A DNA stretch of 64,000 bases from an archaeon. Lineage in GTDB: Archaea > Thermoproteota > Nitrososphaeria > Nitrososphaerales > CADDZS01. Made by a program: the position numbers and the translations under genes. The stretch lies in assembly GCA_029850555.1 (NCBI GenBank), contig JARCRS010000113.1:1-64000 (forward strand), in the 5' to 3' direction. This document shows positions 52,205 to 61,344 of this stretch, one piece after another. Under the pieces are notes generated by a model that was not told the origin of the DNA, searched no databases, and saw only the letters and a list, made by a program, of their open reading frames with translations. Within the stretch, counting starts at the first letter, position 1; every line of letters starts with the position of its first letter.

Positions 52205-52334
52205 AAAAATACTAACGCTTTTGTGTCTCTTACCTTGAATTTGCATCCATCGAGCATTCTTACCAAAAGGGCTTCAAATCGTAACAACGAACGCATTACG
52301 CCGATCTTAAAATACCAACGACATAATCTGTTTC

Positions 52335-53468
52335 TTGATGCCTGCTAAAGTTCGGCCGGAAAGAATTCTGCTGATGATTCCGGGCCCTTCGGAGCCAGAG
52401 CCTGAAGTTCTAGCATGTCTCTCGCTCCCGGTCATGGCAAATTACGGTTCTCAGTGGGCCGCTGTTTATGAGAACACTATCTCAAAGCTACAGAAAGTCT
52501 TCAAAACGAGCAACGAAGTAATTCTTCTTCCATCACCAGGACAGACAGCTGTAGAGATGGCTGTCGGCAGCCTTGTGAAAAAGGGCCGAGATGCTTTTGT
52601 CTGCGACAATGGATTTTTTTCCGAGATGATCGTCGATATTCTAAAGTACTACGGCGCAAGACCACGAGTAATCAAAGCCCAATATGGTAAGGCTGTCGAG
52701 CCTGAAGACGTTAAAGACGTCGTTCAATCTTCGACCAAGCGCGACGGGCCAAGATGCCTCTTCTTAGTGCACAACGAAACATCTACCGGCGTAACAAATC
52801 CCGCTTCCCAGATCATGAAAATTTGCCGGGACGAAGGTTTGATTTCAATTTTGGATTCCATTTCTGCATTCGGTGGAATCGACATAAGGGCAGACGAATG
52901 GAAAGTGGACTATTGCATCGGGTACTCGAGCAAGGCGATTGGCGGTGTGTTTGGGGTCACGCCCGTGGCTATTAGCAAAGATTGTTGGGATCTTGCAAAG
53001 AATATCAAAAATTCCCAGAATCGTTTTCTCAATTTGAACATCTGGAGAAAGTACATTGAACAATGGGCGGCCATAGGGCACCCGCATCCTTCCTCAATGC
53101 CGACAAATATCGTTGTCGCTTTGAACATCGCGTTAGATCTTGCACTGAAGGAAGGACTTCAAAGAAGATACGAGAGACATGAGTCCATGGCCAGAGCCAT
53201 GGAGAAAGGACTTGAAGCCATGGGTCTGGAAATATTCTCTGACAAGAAATATGCATCTAACACTGTTACCGCCGCTGTTGTGAATCAGAAGTTAGAAAAG
53301 ACACTGAGGGCTGGACTTATTCAGAAGTACGGCATCATGATTGCGGGCGGCCTCGAACCTCTCAACGGGAGAATTATCAGAATAGGGCATATGGGAACCT
53401 CGGCTACGCGCTACGCAGTTTCAATTACTCTATCCGCTATGAGCGAGATTTTGAAATCCACACATTGA
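52335..53468 (+). CDS. Class V aminotransferase (alanine/serine-glyoxylate type)
   Basis: PLP enzyme of the Agt/SPT group. MIPGPSEPEPEVLACLSLPV opens the protein (cited to 20), followed by LLPSPGQTAVEMAV, LVHNETSTGVTNPA, SILDSISAFGGIDI and the PLP lysine in YSSKAIGGVFG near residue 197. The C-terminal IRIGHMG substrate arginine is present. 377 residues, ATG start. Donor and acceptor cannot be told, serine or alanine to glyoxylate or pyruvate being usual. Confidence 0.9.
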   Translation: MMPAKVRPERILLMIPGPSEPEPEVLACLSLPVMANYGSQWAAVYENTISKLQKVFKTSNEVILLPSPGQTAVEMAVGSLVKKGRDAFVCDNGFFSEMIVDILKYYGARPRVIKAQYGKAVEPEDVKDVVQSSTKRDGPRCLFLVHNETSTGVTNPASQIMKICRDEGLISILDSISAFGGIDIRADEWKVDYCIGYSSKAIGGVFGVTPVAISKDCWDLAKNIKNSQNRFLNLNIWRKYIEQWAAIGHPHPSSMPTNIVVALNIALDLALKEGLQRRYERHESMARAMEKGLEAMGLEIFSDKKYASNTVTAAVVNQKLEKTLRAGLIQKYGIMIAGGLEPLNGRIIRIGHMGTSATRYAVSITLSAMSEILKSTH

Positions 53469-53537
53469 ACAAGACAAGTTAGGTCGCATACTAATCCGGT
53501 CGTTATGAACAATGCGAAAAGAAAGTTGAGCCATTCC

Positions 53538-54659
53538 CTAATGAGTACCAGGTGGGAAGATTATTTGTCTCGCTGTCCAAAATCTCGGGTCGTCGTAATG
53601 TATCATGTCGGGATTAATCCCTTTTGATAACGAAGTATAGTAAGCGAAAAGCTGCAAGGGTACGATATATTCCAATGGGCTTAGTTCCTCGCTTACGTCA
53701 GGCATGAAAATAGAATGCTTCGCTAGTTCCACTAGATGCTTATCATCTGTTATCGCAATAGTCGGAACGGAGAGATCTTTACAGATTCTCAGAAGGTCAA
53801 CGTTCCTCTGTCGAGAAGGCCCTCTTGTGGCTGCGAGAAATACAACCGTACTAGGCTTGAGCGAAACCCAGGGACCGTGAAGAAATTGCTCAGTCTCCAT
53901 CGCCTCAGCGGCAGAATAATTTGTCTCCTTCATTTTGAGCGAGGCTTCATATGCTGTTGCGATGTTAGGACCGGAGCCTACAAAGAAGAACTGGCTTGTT
54001 TTAGATAACGATGATGCAAGCTCCGCAACTTGTTTTTCATAATGCTCTATTGTTGACAGAACACTTTGGGGAATGTCGTTAAACTGCTCTAAGAAGGACT
54101 CGGCGGTTGTACTCGAAGTTTGAGATTGAGTATAGTACGCGGAAAGATACATTGCGGCTAGAATTGCGCATGTATAAGAAACGGTATGCGCTCTTGACTT
54201 TTCTCTTCCGTTTCCAACAACTATGGAACGGCCCGACAATCTAGTAATTGGTGATTCCTTTACCCCGGTTATCGCGAACGTCCTAGCTCCACTTACTTTG
54301 GCTTTCATCATGGCATCAAGGGTGGTTTTTGTGAATCCGGTGTGGGAAAAGGCCATGAGTAGGCTATTGGACCCCAAAAGATTGTAGTAGTGCTCCAGTT
54401 CAAAGCTTTGGATAGCTTCGACTCCTGTTTTTTGAAAAAGCGAATACAGCATGTAGGAGCTTGCTAGAGCCGCATGAAAACTTGTGCCGCATCCTGTAAG
54501 TACGAATTTATCGTTTCCTCCCCAATAACTCGTGATATCGGCCGCCTCCTTCTTACAGATCTCCAGGGTCGCATGAAGGGCACTGGGTTGTCCAACAATC
54601 ATATCATGAGTAAAATAGGGATGCTTTGTTCTCATTTCTTCGGCAAGTTGTGGTTGCAT
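53538..54659 (-). CDS. Tandem SIS-domain sugar isomerase/deaminase (GlmS C-half-like)
   Basis: Two SIS domains: GCGTSFHAALASSYML at about 57-72 and FFVGSGPNIATAYEASLKMK at about 225-244, with ETEQFLHGPWVSL after it, as in the isomerase half of GlmS. The glutaminase domain is absent, so it is not a GlmS by itself. Archaeal glucosamine-6-phosphate deaminase (GlmD) or a fructoselysine-type isomerase are candidates. 373 residues, ATG start. Confidence 0.82.
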   Translation of the reverse strand: MQPQLAEEMRTKHPYFTHDMIVGQPSALHATLEICKKEAADITSYWGGNDKFVLTGCGTSFHAALASSYMLYSLFQKTGVEAIQSFELEHYYNLLGSNSLLMAFSHTGFTKTTLDAMMKAKVSGARTFAITGVKESPITRLSGRSIVVGNGREKSRAHTVSYTCAILAAMYLSAYYTQSQTSSTTAESFLEQFNDIPQSVLSTIEHYEKQVAELASSLSKTSQFFFVGSGPNIATAYEASLKMKETNYSAAEAMETEQFLHGPWVSLKPSTVVFLAATRGPSRQRNVDLLRICKDLSVPTIAITDDKHLVELAKHSIFMPDVSEELSPLEYIVPLQLFAYYTSLSKGINPDMIHYDDPRFWTARQIIFPPGTH

Positions 54660-54784
54660 TCTAGGTTGTAGTCTTTTAGATAGAGCTAGGAAAAAAAGAT
54701 TAGCTGAGTTTTTGGCGAACGTAAAGGAGACAAAGCCTATAAGATAAAACTGGAGTAATTCTTTTCGCTGAGGAAGAAGATCTA

Positions 54785-54982
54785 GTGCCCAGAAGGAAAT
54801 TCAACAAGGAGCACGCAGATAAATTTTGGTCTAGTTACACAAAGAATCTTTCTGAGTCACTTACAGAGACAGAGAAGGAAGGATTGGAGAAAGGTTACTC
54901 CTCATATGAAATAGAAAGATTGTGGCAAGAAAAAACTAAGCAGAAATCGCAGAAAGAGTCCAGCTCGGAAAAAACAAGCTAG
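54785..54982 (+). CDS. Small charged hypothetical protein (65 aa)
   Basis: GTG start with a gaggaag ribosome-binding region just upstream. Charged helical protein (EHADKFWSSYTKNLSESLTE) with a Ser/Lys/Glu tail. Composition and codon use look real. No family recognised. Confidence 0.55.
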   Translation: MPRRKFNKEHADKFWSSYTKNLSESLTETEKEGLEKGYSSYEIERLWQEKTKQKSQKESSSEKTS

Positions 54983-55059
54983 GCGCGCTCATCTTAGATG
55001 AAAAGTCATTCCGACGTATTGAAAACGTTGTGCTTGATATCAGTTAAACAATGGTTAAA

Positions 55060-55172
55060 GTCGCAAAGAGAAAAGCGACAACGTGAAGCGAGCGTTCCAG
55101 GCTCTTCATTTGGAAATGGTCAGCTAAGGCCACGCTCGCTTATCATATTCAGCCGATGAAGAGTCGATAAGC
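55060..55172 (+). ncRNA. Candidate structured RNA: nested and crossing inverted repeats
   Basis: In a 381-base gap (54983-55363) without a gene. Perfect pairings: GTCGC/GCGAC (55060-55064 with 55075-55079); AAGCGAGCGT with ACGCTCGCTT (55086-55095 with 55132-55141); CTCTTCAT with ATGAAGAG (55102-55109 with 55156-55163), which crosses the previous helix as in an H-type pseudoknot; GCTTATC with GATAAGC (55138-55144 with 55166-55172), competing with part of helix two. No known RNA family is recognised. It could be an independent RNA or the leader of the downstream oligopeptidase gene; strand is inferred from that gene. Confidence 0.45.
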
Positions 55173-55363
55173 AACGGAATGGAAAGGATAAAGAAATTTA
55201 ACAAACAATTTCGAGCTTAGGATTGAACTCTTCCAGTTACCTATCGATGAACTCCGCACATAGGCAGCAGAATTCAAATCGAAACCTATCAGGTCACTGC
55301 GAAGCTTTTTGACTTTTGTTCTTTAAAAATGTTAATGAAGATGCCCTTCCGTAATGATAAAAT

Positions 55364-57187
55364 GTGAGCGACATGGCCCAGGCTGCAAGTCAAACTGAAT
55401 TCAAAGAGAAAATGTCTTTCGCAAATGGCATTAGATGGAAACTCGACGATCTACTGCCAGCTCGCAGCGGAAAAATATTCACCGCTTTAATAGAGCAATT
55501 TGAATCGATGCTTGTCGAATTTGAATCTGCGCGAAAAAATCTCGATGATTCGCTTGGCGCAGAAAGATTCGTGCAAATCTTAAGCGATTATGAAAAAATC
55601 CAGAGAATGTGTGCACGATTAGGCAGTTTCGCTTACATGTACTTTTCAGAGGACACTCGCTCCCAGGAGAGCAGGACTTTCAAGGCAAGAGCAGAAGAAA
55701 TTAACATTGATGCTGCAAACAGGATTCTTTTCTTCGAGTTATGGTGGAAGAGGTTGGATACAGAGAAAACTCACGAGCTAATGAAAGCTGCGGGTCCGTA
55801 TTCGTACTTCCTTGAGCGACTCCAAAAGACGAGGCCGTTCACCCTTACGGAGGAAGTCGAGCAGGCAATTAATCTCAAAGATTCAACAGGAAAGAGTGCT
55901 CTTCTCCAGCTGTACCATCAGTTCAGAGATTCATTCACTTATGTGGTCAAAATAGGAACAGAAACTAAAACGCTAACAGAGGAACAACTGCGCGACTTAT
56001 TTTACAGTCCCGCTCGGCACGAAAGGCAAGCTGCGTACGAGTCCCAACTTTTGAAGTTCAAAGACAACACAGATGTGTTGGGAGAAATATACAAAGCACT
56101 TGTAAGAGACTGGCGCAATGAGGGCATCAAGCTCAGAAAGTACGCTAGTCCAATTTCTGTTCGAAACTTGTCAAATGACGTGCCGGATGAAGCCGTCGAA
56201 ACCCTGCTTCGAGTCTGCCAAGACAATGCTGCCGTTTTCCAAGAATTTTTCCGGATTAAAGCAAAATTGTTGAACCTCAATGACTTTGCAAGGTACGATA
56301 TTTACGCTCCTTTCCCGGACAAAGAGGAAAAGCAGTTTGGATGGGAAGAAGCAGTCAAGATGGTATTGGACACGTTTGGAACTTTCAATCAAGAGTTTGC
56401 CGAGATGGCATCCAAAGTTATTTCCTCGCATCACATTGATGCGGAGTGCCGAGAAGGCAAACTCGGCGGAGCCTATTGCATGAGCACCACGCCAGATTAT
56501 GTCCCCTATATTCTAACGAGCTACACGGGAAAACCCCGGAGTGTGTCGACATTAGCTCACGAGCTGGGTCATGCAGTTCATTCTCAACTTGCAGCGAAGA
56601 AAAGCAACAACCAGCTTACCTTCGAAGCACCATTGCCTCTTGCGGAGACGGCCTCGGTATTCGGAGAGATGATTTTGACCGACAGACTAATGGCCGAAGC
56701 AGACGAGAATACGAGGCGAGCATTGTTGCTAGAGATGATCGACGATTCATATGCTACGATTCAAAGGCAAGCTTTCTTCGTGTTGTTTGAAAATGAGGCC
56801 CATGAAAAAATTGCTTCCGGAATCAACGTTGACGATATCTCAGCTACATACCTAAACAATCTGAAAAATCAGTTTGGGTCGGCCGTACAGGTTCCAGATT
56901 ACTTCAAGTACGAGTGGAATGTCATACCTCATATCTATCAATCGCCATTTTACTGCTACGCTTATGCTTGGGGGAATCTTCTTGTACTATCGCTTTACAA
57001 GCAATTTCGCGAAGAAGGTCCGCGGAGCTTCTCGCCGAGATATATGAAGATTTTAAGCTACGGCGGATCTCAAAGTCCGGAGAAGATTCTCGCGGAGGCC
57101 GGTTTTGATATAAGATCGAGATCTTTTTGGAAGAGCGGATTCGATGAACTCAACCGCTCGCTCTCTGAGCTGCGAAAAATCGTTTGA
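55364..57187 (+). CDS. pepF: M3 family oligoendopeptidase F
   Basis: Zinc oligopeptidase degrading short peptides in the cytosol. HELGHAVHSQ at about residue 399 gives HExxH, with the third ligand Glu in LPLAETASVFGEMI. The closing YAYAWGNLLVLSLYKQF segment is typical of PepF. 607 residues. GTG 55364 or ATG 55373 both fit. Its stop overlaps the next gene by four bases. Confidence 0.92.
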   Translation: MSDMAQAASQTEFKEKMSFANGIRWKLDDLLPARSGKIFTALIEQFESMLVEFESARKNLDDSLGAERFVQILSDYEKIQRMCARLGSFAYMYFSEDTRSQESRTFKARAEEINIDAANRILFFELWWKRLDTEKTHELMKAAGPYSYFLERLQKTRPFTLTEEVEQAINLKDSTGKSALLQLYHQFRDSFTYVVKIGTETKTLTEEQLRDLFYSPARHERQAAYESQLLKFKDNTDVLGEIYKALVRDWRNEGIKLRKYASPISVRNLSNDVPDEAVETLLRVCQDNAAVFQEFFRIKAKLLNLNDFARYDIYAPFPDKEEKQFGWEEAVKMVLDTFGTFNQEFAEMASKVISSHHIDAECREGKLGGAYCMSTTPDYVPYILTSYTGKPRSVSTLAHELGHAVHSQLAAKKSNNQLTFEAPLPLAETASVFGEMILTDRLMAEADENTRRALLLEMIDDSYATIQRQAFFVLFENEAHEKIASGINVDDISATYLNNLKNQFGSAVQVPDYFKYEWNVIPHIYQSPFYCYAYAWGNLLVLSLYKQFREEGPRSFSPRYMKILSYGGSQSPEKILAEAGFDIRSRSFWKSGFDELNRSLSELRKIV

Positions 57188-58074
57188 GCGAACAATTACT
57201 GATTGAGGAACTCGACCGCATCGCGAGGCGAGCTGTTGATCGATGTTTTGAAGAACGTGGTTTCGTCCTTTATTCAGGCGGAATAGATAGCTCGATTCTA
57301 GCTGCTCTAGTCTCGAGGAAAGTAAAACCAGGTCTTTGGAATCTTTTTACACTAGGAGTTTCAAATTCGCAGGATATTAGGAATGCTGTTTCATCAGGAC
57401 TGAATGGCGCTATTCGTTTCTCCTCTTTACCTCAAATGGTCAAGGAGCTGGATGAACAGAAGATCATCCGTGCCGCGGAGGAGACTAAAAACATTGTCTC
57501 AGTACAGTCGATTTCTCACTTTGAGGATTGCACTGCATTCTATGCGATTTGCGAAGAAATTAGACGACTGACTACGGACACGCGGAATCTGTTGCTCTCT
57601 GCAAACGGTCCAGACGAACTATTTTGTGGATACGACAGGTTCAGAAGGATTGTCGATACTTCAGGTTATGAAGCGACCAAAAGAGAGATAATTCAAGCTC
57701 TTGAATCAGCAAATATTTTGCGAGAACAGGTGAAAAAAATAGCAGCGCGTTTTGACATTAAAATTGTCGAACCTTTCTTTGATAGTGAATTTGTAGGTTT
57801 TTGCTCAAAACAGATTCCGATAGAGCTTAAAATCTCGAAGGGCAACGATTTACTTCGAAAGAGAATTTGGCGAAATTATGGACTATATCTCGGCATTCCG
57901 AAAGAGATCGTAGAGAAACCGAAGAAAGCAATGCAGTATAGCATGGGCATTCACAAGGTTATCCTTTCTCTCATCAAAAAAGAACAATTAGTTTTGAACA
58001 TCGATGATCTTAGAGAAAGGAAAGAATGGAGATCTTCTTCAAAAAGGGCTAATAGAACGAAGCTCCGATTTTGA
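57184..58074 (+). CDS. Asparagine-synthase-like PP-loop protein (no glutaminase domain)
   Basis: ATP-binding synthetase domain of AsnB type: PP-loop LYSGGIDSSILAAL near residue 28, SANGPDELFCGYDRF in mid-protein and KGNDLLRKRIWRNYGLYLG near the end. 296 residues, so the N-terminal glutaminase domain is absent. It must obtain ammonia or another amine elsewhere, or ligate a different substrate. TTG start overlapping the pepF stop, so coexpressed. Confidence 0.82.
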   Translation: MSEQLLIEELDRIARRAVDRCFEERGFVLYSGGIDSSILAALVSRKVKPGLWNLFTLGVSNSQDIRNAVSSGLNGAIRFSSLPQMVKELDEQKIIRAAEETKNIVSVQSISHFEDCTAFYAICEEIRRLTTDTRNLLLSANGPDELFCGYDRFRRIVDTSGYEATKREIIQALESANILREQVKKIAARFDIKIVEPFFDSEFVGFCSKQIPIELKISKGNDLLRKRIWRNYGLYLGIPKEIVEKPKKAMQYSMGIHKVILSLIKKEQLVLNIDDLRERKEWRSSSKRANRTKLRF

Positions 58075-58089
58075 GCGTTCCGTCATAAA

Positions 58090-58650
58090 TTGGCCAATCG
58101 AAATACTGTTGTCCGGGCGATCCGGATTGATTCCTCCTTGGACAAGATGATCGCAGTAGCTGCTGAGGAAAAGGGCCTCAGTTTCAACTTATTGGCAAAC
58201 CAACTCTTGGCAAAATATTGCGAATACGAGCGCGTCGCTGAAAAACTAAGCTTTATTGACGTTGCTCCTATTACCCTCAAAAACTTGCTGAGCTTAATTT
58301 CGAATGAAGAGAGTGAGATGCTGGGCTCAACGAGTGGCTTTTCCGGTCAAAACGCAAAGCAATTAGTCAGCATGATCACCGGCAAAAGTGACTGGGAAAG
58401 TTTCCTAGAAGCTCTGAAATTAATGGAGAAGAACATGCGGGCTTTTACAGCTGATATCTTGAGAAAAGAAGACGATTGTCAGATAATAATGTCACACAGT
58501 TTGGGGATAAAATGGTCTCACTTTCTGAAAGGAATGATATCTTCAACTCTCAGGAACACATATCACCTGAATCCCTCATTTGAAGTTACCGAGACATTCA
58601 TAACAGCGAAGTTTAACATGCCGCACGAGTTGTTAGAACAAACAGCCTAA
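58090..58650 (+). CDS. Ribbon-helix-helix-like protein with unknown C-terminal domain
   Basis: The N-terminal 40 residues (TVVRAIRIDSSLDKMIAVAA, SFNLLANQLLAKYCEYER) have the strand-helix-helix pattern of RHH DNA-binding proteins. The remaining about 140 residues are unfamiliar (LLSLISNEESEML, SLGIKWSHFLKGMISS). A similar arrangement in archaea is usually regulatory, which is inference. TTG start, 15 bases after the PP-loop gene. Confidence 0.6.
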   Translation: MANRNTVVRAIRIDSSLDKMIAVAAEEKGLSFNLLANQLLAKYCEYERVAEKLSFIDVAPITLKNLLSLISNEESEMLGSTSGFSGQNAKQLVSMITGKSDWESFLEALKLMEKNMRAFTADILRKEDDCQIIMSHSLGIKWSHFLKGMISSTLRNTYHLNPSFEVTETFITAKFNMPHELLEQTA

Positions 58651-58716
58651 CGTACACTGGTTCAAAAAATCGCTAAATAGAGTCGGAGATCTCGACCTCC
58701 TGCATGGTCGAGGCTT

Positions 58717-60252
58717 ATGAGAATTGTTGAATGCGTCCCCAATTTTAGCGAGGGCCGTAAAAAGGATGTAATTGAAGCCATAAGAAATGCGGCCGAGCGG
58801 GTTGAGGGAGTAACAATTCTCGACTGTGAAAATGATCCTAATCATAACCGAATGGTGTTAACATTCGTCGGTGCTCCTCAGGCAGTCAAGACCGCGGCTC
58901 TACAGGCGAGCGAGCAGGCGATAAAACTGATAGATCTACGAACTCACAAGGGGCAGCACCCCAGAATGGGGGCCGTGGACGTCGTACCTTTCGTTCCGCT
59001 TCGTGAGATCTCTATGGATGAATGCGTTCATCTCGCTAACGAGTTCGCAGTTGAATACTCTAAACGATTCCAAGTCCCTGTTTTCCTCTACGAGTTTGCT
59101 GCGAGGCGGCCAGATAGAAAGGACTTGGCAAAAATAAGAGAAGGACAGTTCGAAGTCTTGAGAGAGCTCATAGGAAAAGATCACTCAAAGGATCCAGACT
59201 ACGGGCCGAAGACCATCCATGCCACTGCCGGGGTAACTGCTGTTGGCGCTAGACCCATTCTAATCGCTTACAATGTGAATTTGGCGACGAACGATCTTTC
59301 AATTGCAAAAAAGATCGCGCACCTCGTCAGAGGCAGAGACGGTGGACTTCCCGCAGTTAAGGCTCTAGGCTTTGAGCTTAGAGATAGATCGATTGTTCAA
59401 GTTTCAATGAACTTGACTGATTACAAAATTAGCTCGATCAAGACCGCCTTTGATGCAGTGTCAAAACACGCTTCAGAGCTTGGAGTTTCTGTGTTAGAAA
59501 GTGAGATAGTCGGTTTGGTTCCATTGGATGCTCTTCTAGAAACGGCCACAAGTTATCTCAAATTATCGACTTTTAATCCAAATCAAGTAATTGAAAACCG
59601 GCTATTCACCATCGCGAGCAGCGTTACCGAAAGTCCGAGACAGGCACAGACGCAGTCATTGCCGGATTTTTCCAAAATGACTCTAGTGGATTTTGCTGAC
59701 TCAGTAGCGTCAAAAGAACCAACGCCAGGAGGAGGAACAGTATCAGCTTACGTCGGGGTCCTTGCTGCTTCTCTAGTCATCATGGTTTGCAGATTGACGA
59801 TTGGTAAGAAAGGGTATGAATCAAGTTTTGATCGTGCAAATGAAATCCTAACGCTTGCAGAGAAATCAAAGGTGAAATTACAAGAACTAGCTAACGAAGA
59901 TTCGCGTGCTTATTCGAACGTGTCAAAAGCACTAACCCTCCCAAAGAGTACCGATTCGGAAAGATACGAGAGAAAGAAAATGATCGACGCTGCATTGAAA
60001 GATGCGACAGAAGTCCCCGCAGAAACTATGCTTGAATGTATAAATGTTTCAGAATTTGCAGCCGAGATCTGGCATATAGGAAACAAGAATGCGAGTTCTG
60101 ATGCTGATACAGCAGCTGAGCTAGCCAGGGCGGCAGCTAGAGGAGCTTGGAGCAATGTAAAGATAAATCTTGACGCTTTGTCCTCTGATGTTCAGTTCGC
60201 ACAATCAATGAAGTCACGTCTCCTGAATGCGGCTGAGAAGTTGAAACAATAA
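58717..60252 (+). CDS. ftcD: Bifunctional glutamate formimidoyltransferase-cyclodeaminase
   Basis: The N-terminal about 300 residues match the formiminotransferase (VECVPNFSEGRKKDVIEAIR, DCENDPNHNRMVLTFVG, KGQHPRMGAVDVVPF, AYNVNLATNDLSIAKKIA). The C-terminal about 200 residues match formimidoyltetrahydrofolate cyclodeaminase (MTLVDFADSVASKEPTPGGG at about 330-349). Together they convert formiminoglutamate and tetrahydrofolate into methenyl-THF, glutamate and ammonia, linking histidine breakdown to one-carbon metabolism. 511 residues, both active halves present in one gene. No hut genes are seen nearby. Confidence 0.93.
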   Translation: MRIVECVPNFSEGRKKDVIEAIRNAAERVEGVTILDCENDPNHNRMVLTFVGAPQAVKTAALQASEQAIKLIDLRTHKGQHPRMGAVDVVPFVPLREISMDECVHLANEFAVEYSKRFQVPVFLYEFAARRPDRKDLAKIREGQFEVLRELIGKDHSKDPDYGPKTIHATAGVTAVGARPILIAYNVNLATNDLSIAKKIAHLVRGRDGGLPAVKALGFELRDRSIVQVSMNLTDYKISSIKTAFDAVSKHASELGVSVLESEIVGLVPLDALLETATSYLKLSTFNPNQVIENRLFTIASSVTESPRQAQTQSLPDFSKMTLVDFADSVASKEPTPGGGTVSAYVGVLAASLVIMVCRLTIGKKGYESSFDRANEILTLAEKSKVKLQELANEDSRAYSNVSKALTLPKSTDSERYERKKMIDAALKDATEVPAETMLECINVSEFAAEIWHIGNKNASSDADTAAELARAAARGAWSNVKINLDALSSDVQFAQSMKSRLLNAAEKLKQ

Positions 60253-60282
60253 ATCGTCAAGAATTTAAGGTGATTTTTCCTA

Positions 60283-61248
60283 TTGAATGGTTTCCTATGT
60301 GGAGTTTTTGGCACAAACAAAGATCAAAAAAATCGGTTTGAAAGCTCAATAGCCAAAAAAAGTGAGGTTGAAGGGATTATCGTATATCACAAAAACGAAT
60401 CTGGCGTGCGATATTCGTTTCTCGATGACCCACAATATCCAGAGAAAATTCAGGGCTACTCAAGAATCGCTTCGCTATCCGACTACTTTTATTATCTTTT
60501 TCCATCAACCGGAAAGCTTACTCCCGCAGATGGCGAGCTCGCTGTTCTTCTGGATGCGTATGGTATCAATGGAACGATAGAGATAATCGATTCCAACATT
60601 GGAAAAGAGTCAATTAGATCCTCTTTCAAAGGTCTTGCCCTTGCAAACTTTCCGACCGAAGAAAGAGATAGCAAATCATCAATAATAGACTTTTCAAAGA
60701 TACGGATTTCCCAAAGCTTTCCAAAGACCGGCACTCTGATCTACATTGACCGTGCGTTTAGCGTGAAAGGAGTAGGGGTGGTCGTTCTTGGATTCATTCT
60801 TTCCGGCGAGGTTTCTGTACATGATAAGCTACGCCTAACTCCAAGTTCAGGGGAATCTAGATATGCTGAAGTCAAGGGAATACAAGTAAGTGACGAAGAC
60901 TATGAAAGTGCCGGGAGGGGCATAAGAGTCGGCCTTTCGCTCAAAGGGGTAGAAACAAAAGACCTTTCGAAAACTTCATGGCTAGATGACGGTTCGTTTC
61001 TTTTGTCCAATCAGATTCCGATGAAATTTAGGCAATCTCCTTTTTACAAACTAAGCGTACTAGACCGAGAACTACATGTCCAGTTTCCTGGAGAACTAGT
61101 GGCTAGCCGGATCTCGAAAGGGAAAGAAAAAGATGAACTTGTTGCCACAGTCCAGTTCGAAGTACCAACTTGGGAAGGAATGAGAGTCTGTATCGTAGAT
61201 CTGAATGCGAAAAATCTTCGTGTTACAGGTGCGGGCTCCGGTGTGTAA
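60283..61248 (+). CDS. EF-Tu/SelB-like protein with degenerate G domain
   Basis: An elongation-factor relative. The N-terminus (VFGTNKDQKNRFESSIAK) aligns in position to the P-loop but lacks GxxxxGKS, so GTP binding is unlikely. The domain-II pattern is clear (IYIDRAFSVKGVGVVVLGFI, GEVSVHDKLRLTPSSGESRY, GLSLKGVETKDLSKTSWLDD), followed by a domain-III-like segment. 321 residues, TTG start. Archaea have such non-GTPase paralogues of unknown role. It follows ftcD by 30 bases. Confidence 0.72.
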   Translation: MNGFLCGVFGTNKDQKNRFESSIAKKSEVEGIIVYHKNESGVRYSFLDDPQYPEKIQGYSRIASLSDYFYYLFPSTGKLTPADGELAVLLDAYGINGTIEIIDSNIGKESIRSSFKGLALANFPTEERDSKSSIIDFSKIRISQSFPKTGTLIYIDRAFSVKGVGVVVLGFILSGEVSVHDKLRLTPSSGESRYAEVKGIQVSDEDYESAGRGIRVGLSLKGVETKDLSKTSWLDDGSFLLSNQIPMKFRQSPFYKLSVLDRELHVQFPGELVASRISKGKEKDELVATVQFEVPTWEGMRVCIVDLNAKNLRVTGAGSGV

Positions 61249-61344
61249 TGCTGCCTAGGATCTACTTTAGGCCCCTGCAACGAGACGCGATATGCTCTCC
61301 TTCAGCATAAGCTTCTAATATCACTTTGGAGCAAGTGTCAAGTC

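Noticed and set aside
53538-54659. Complete GlmS
   Set aside because: No N-terminal glutaminase domain; only tandem SIS domains are present.
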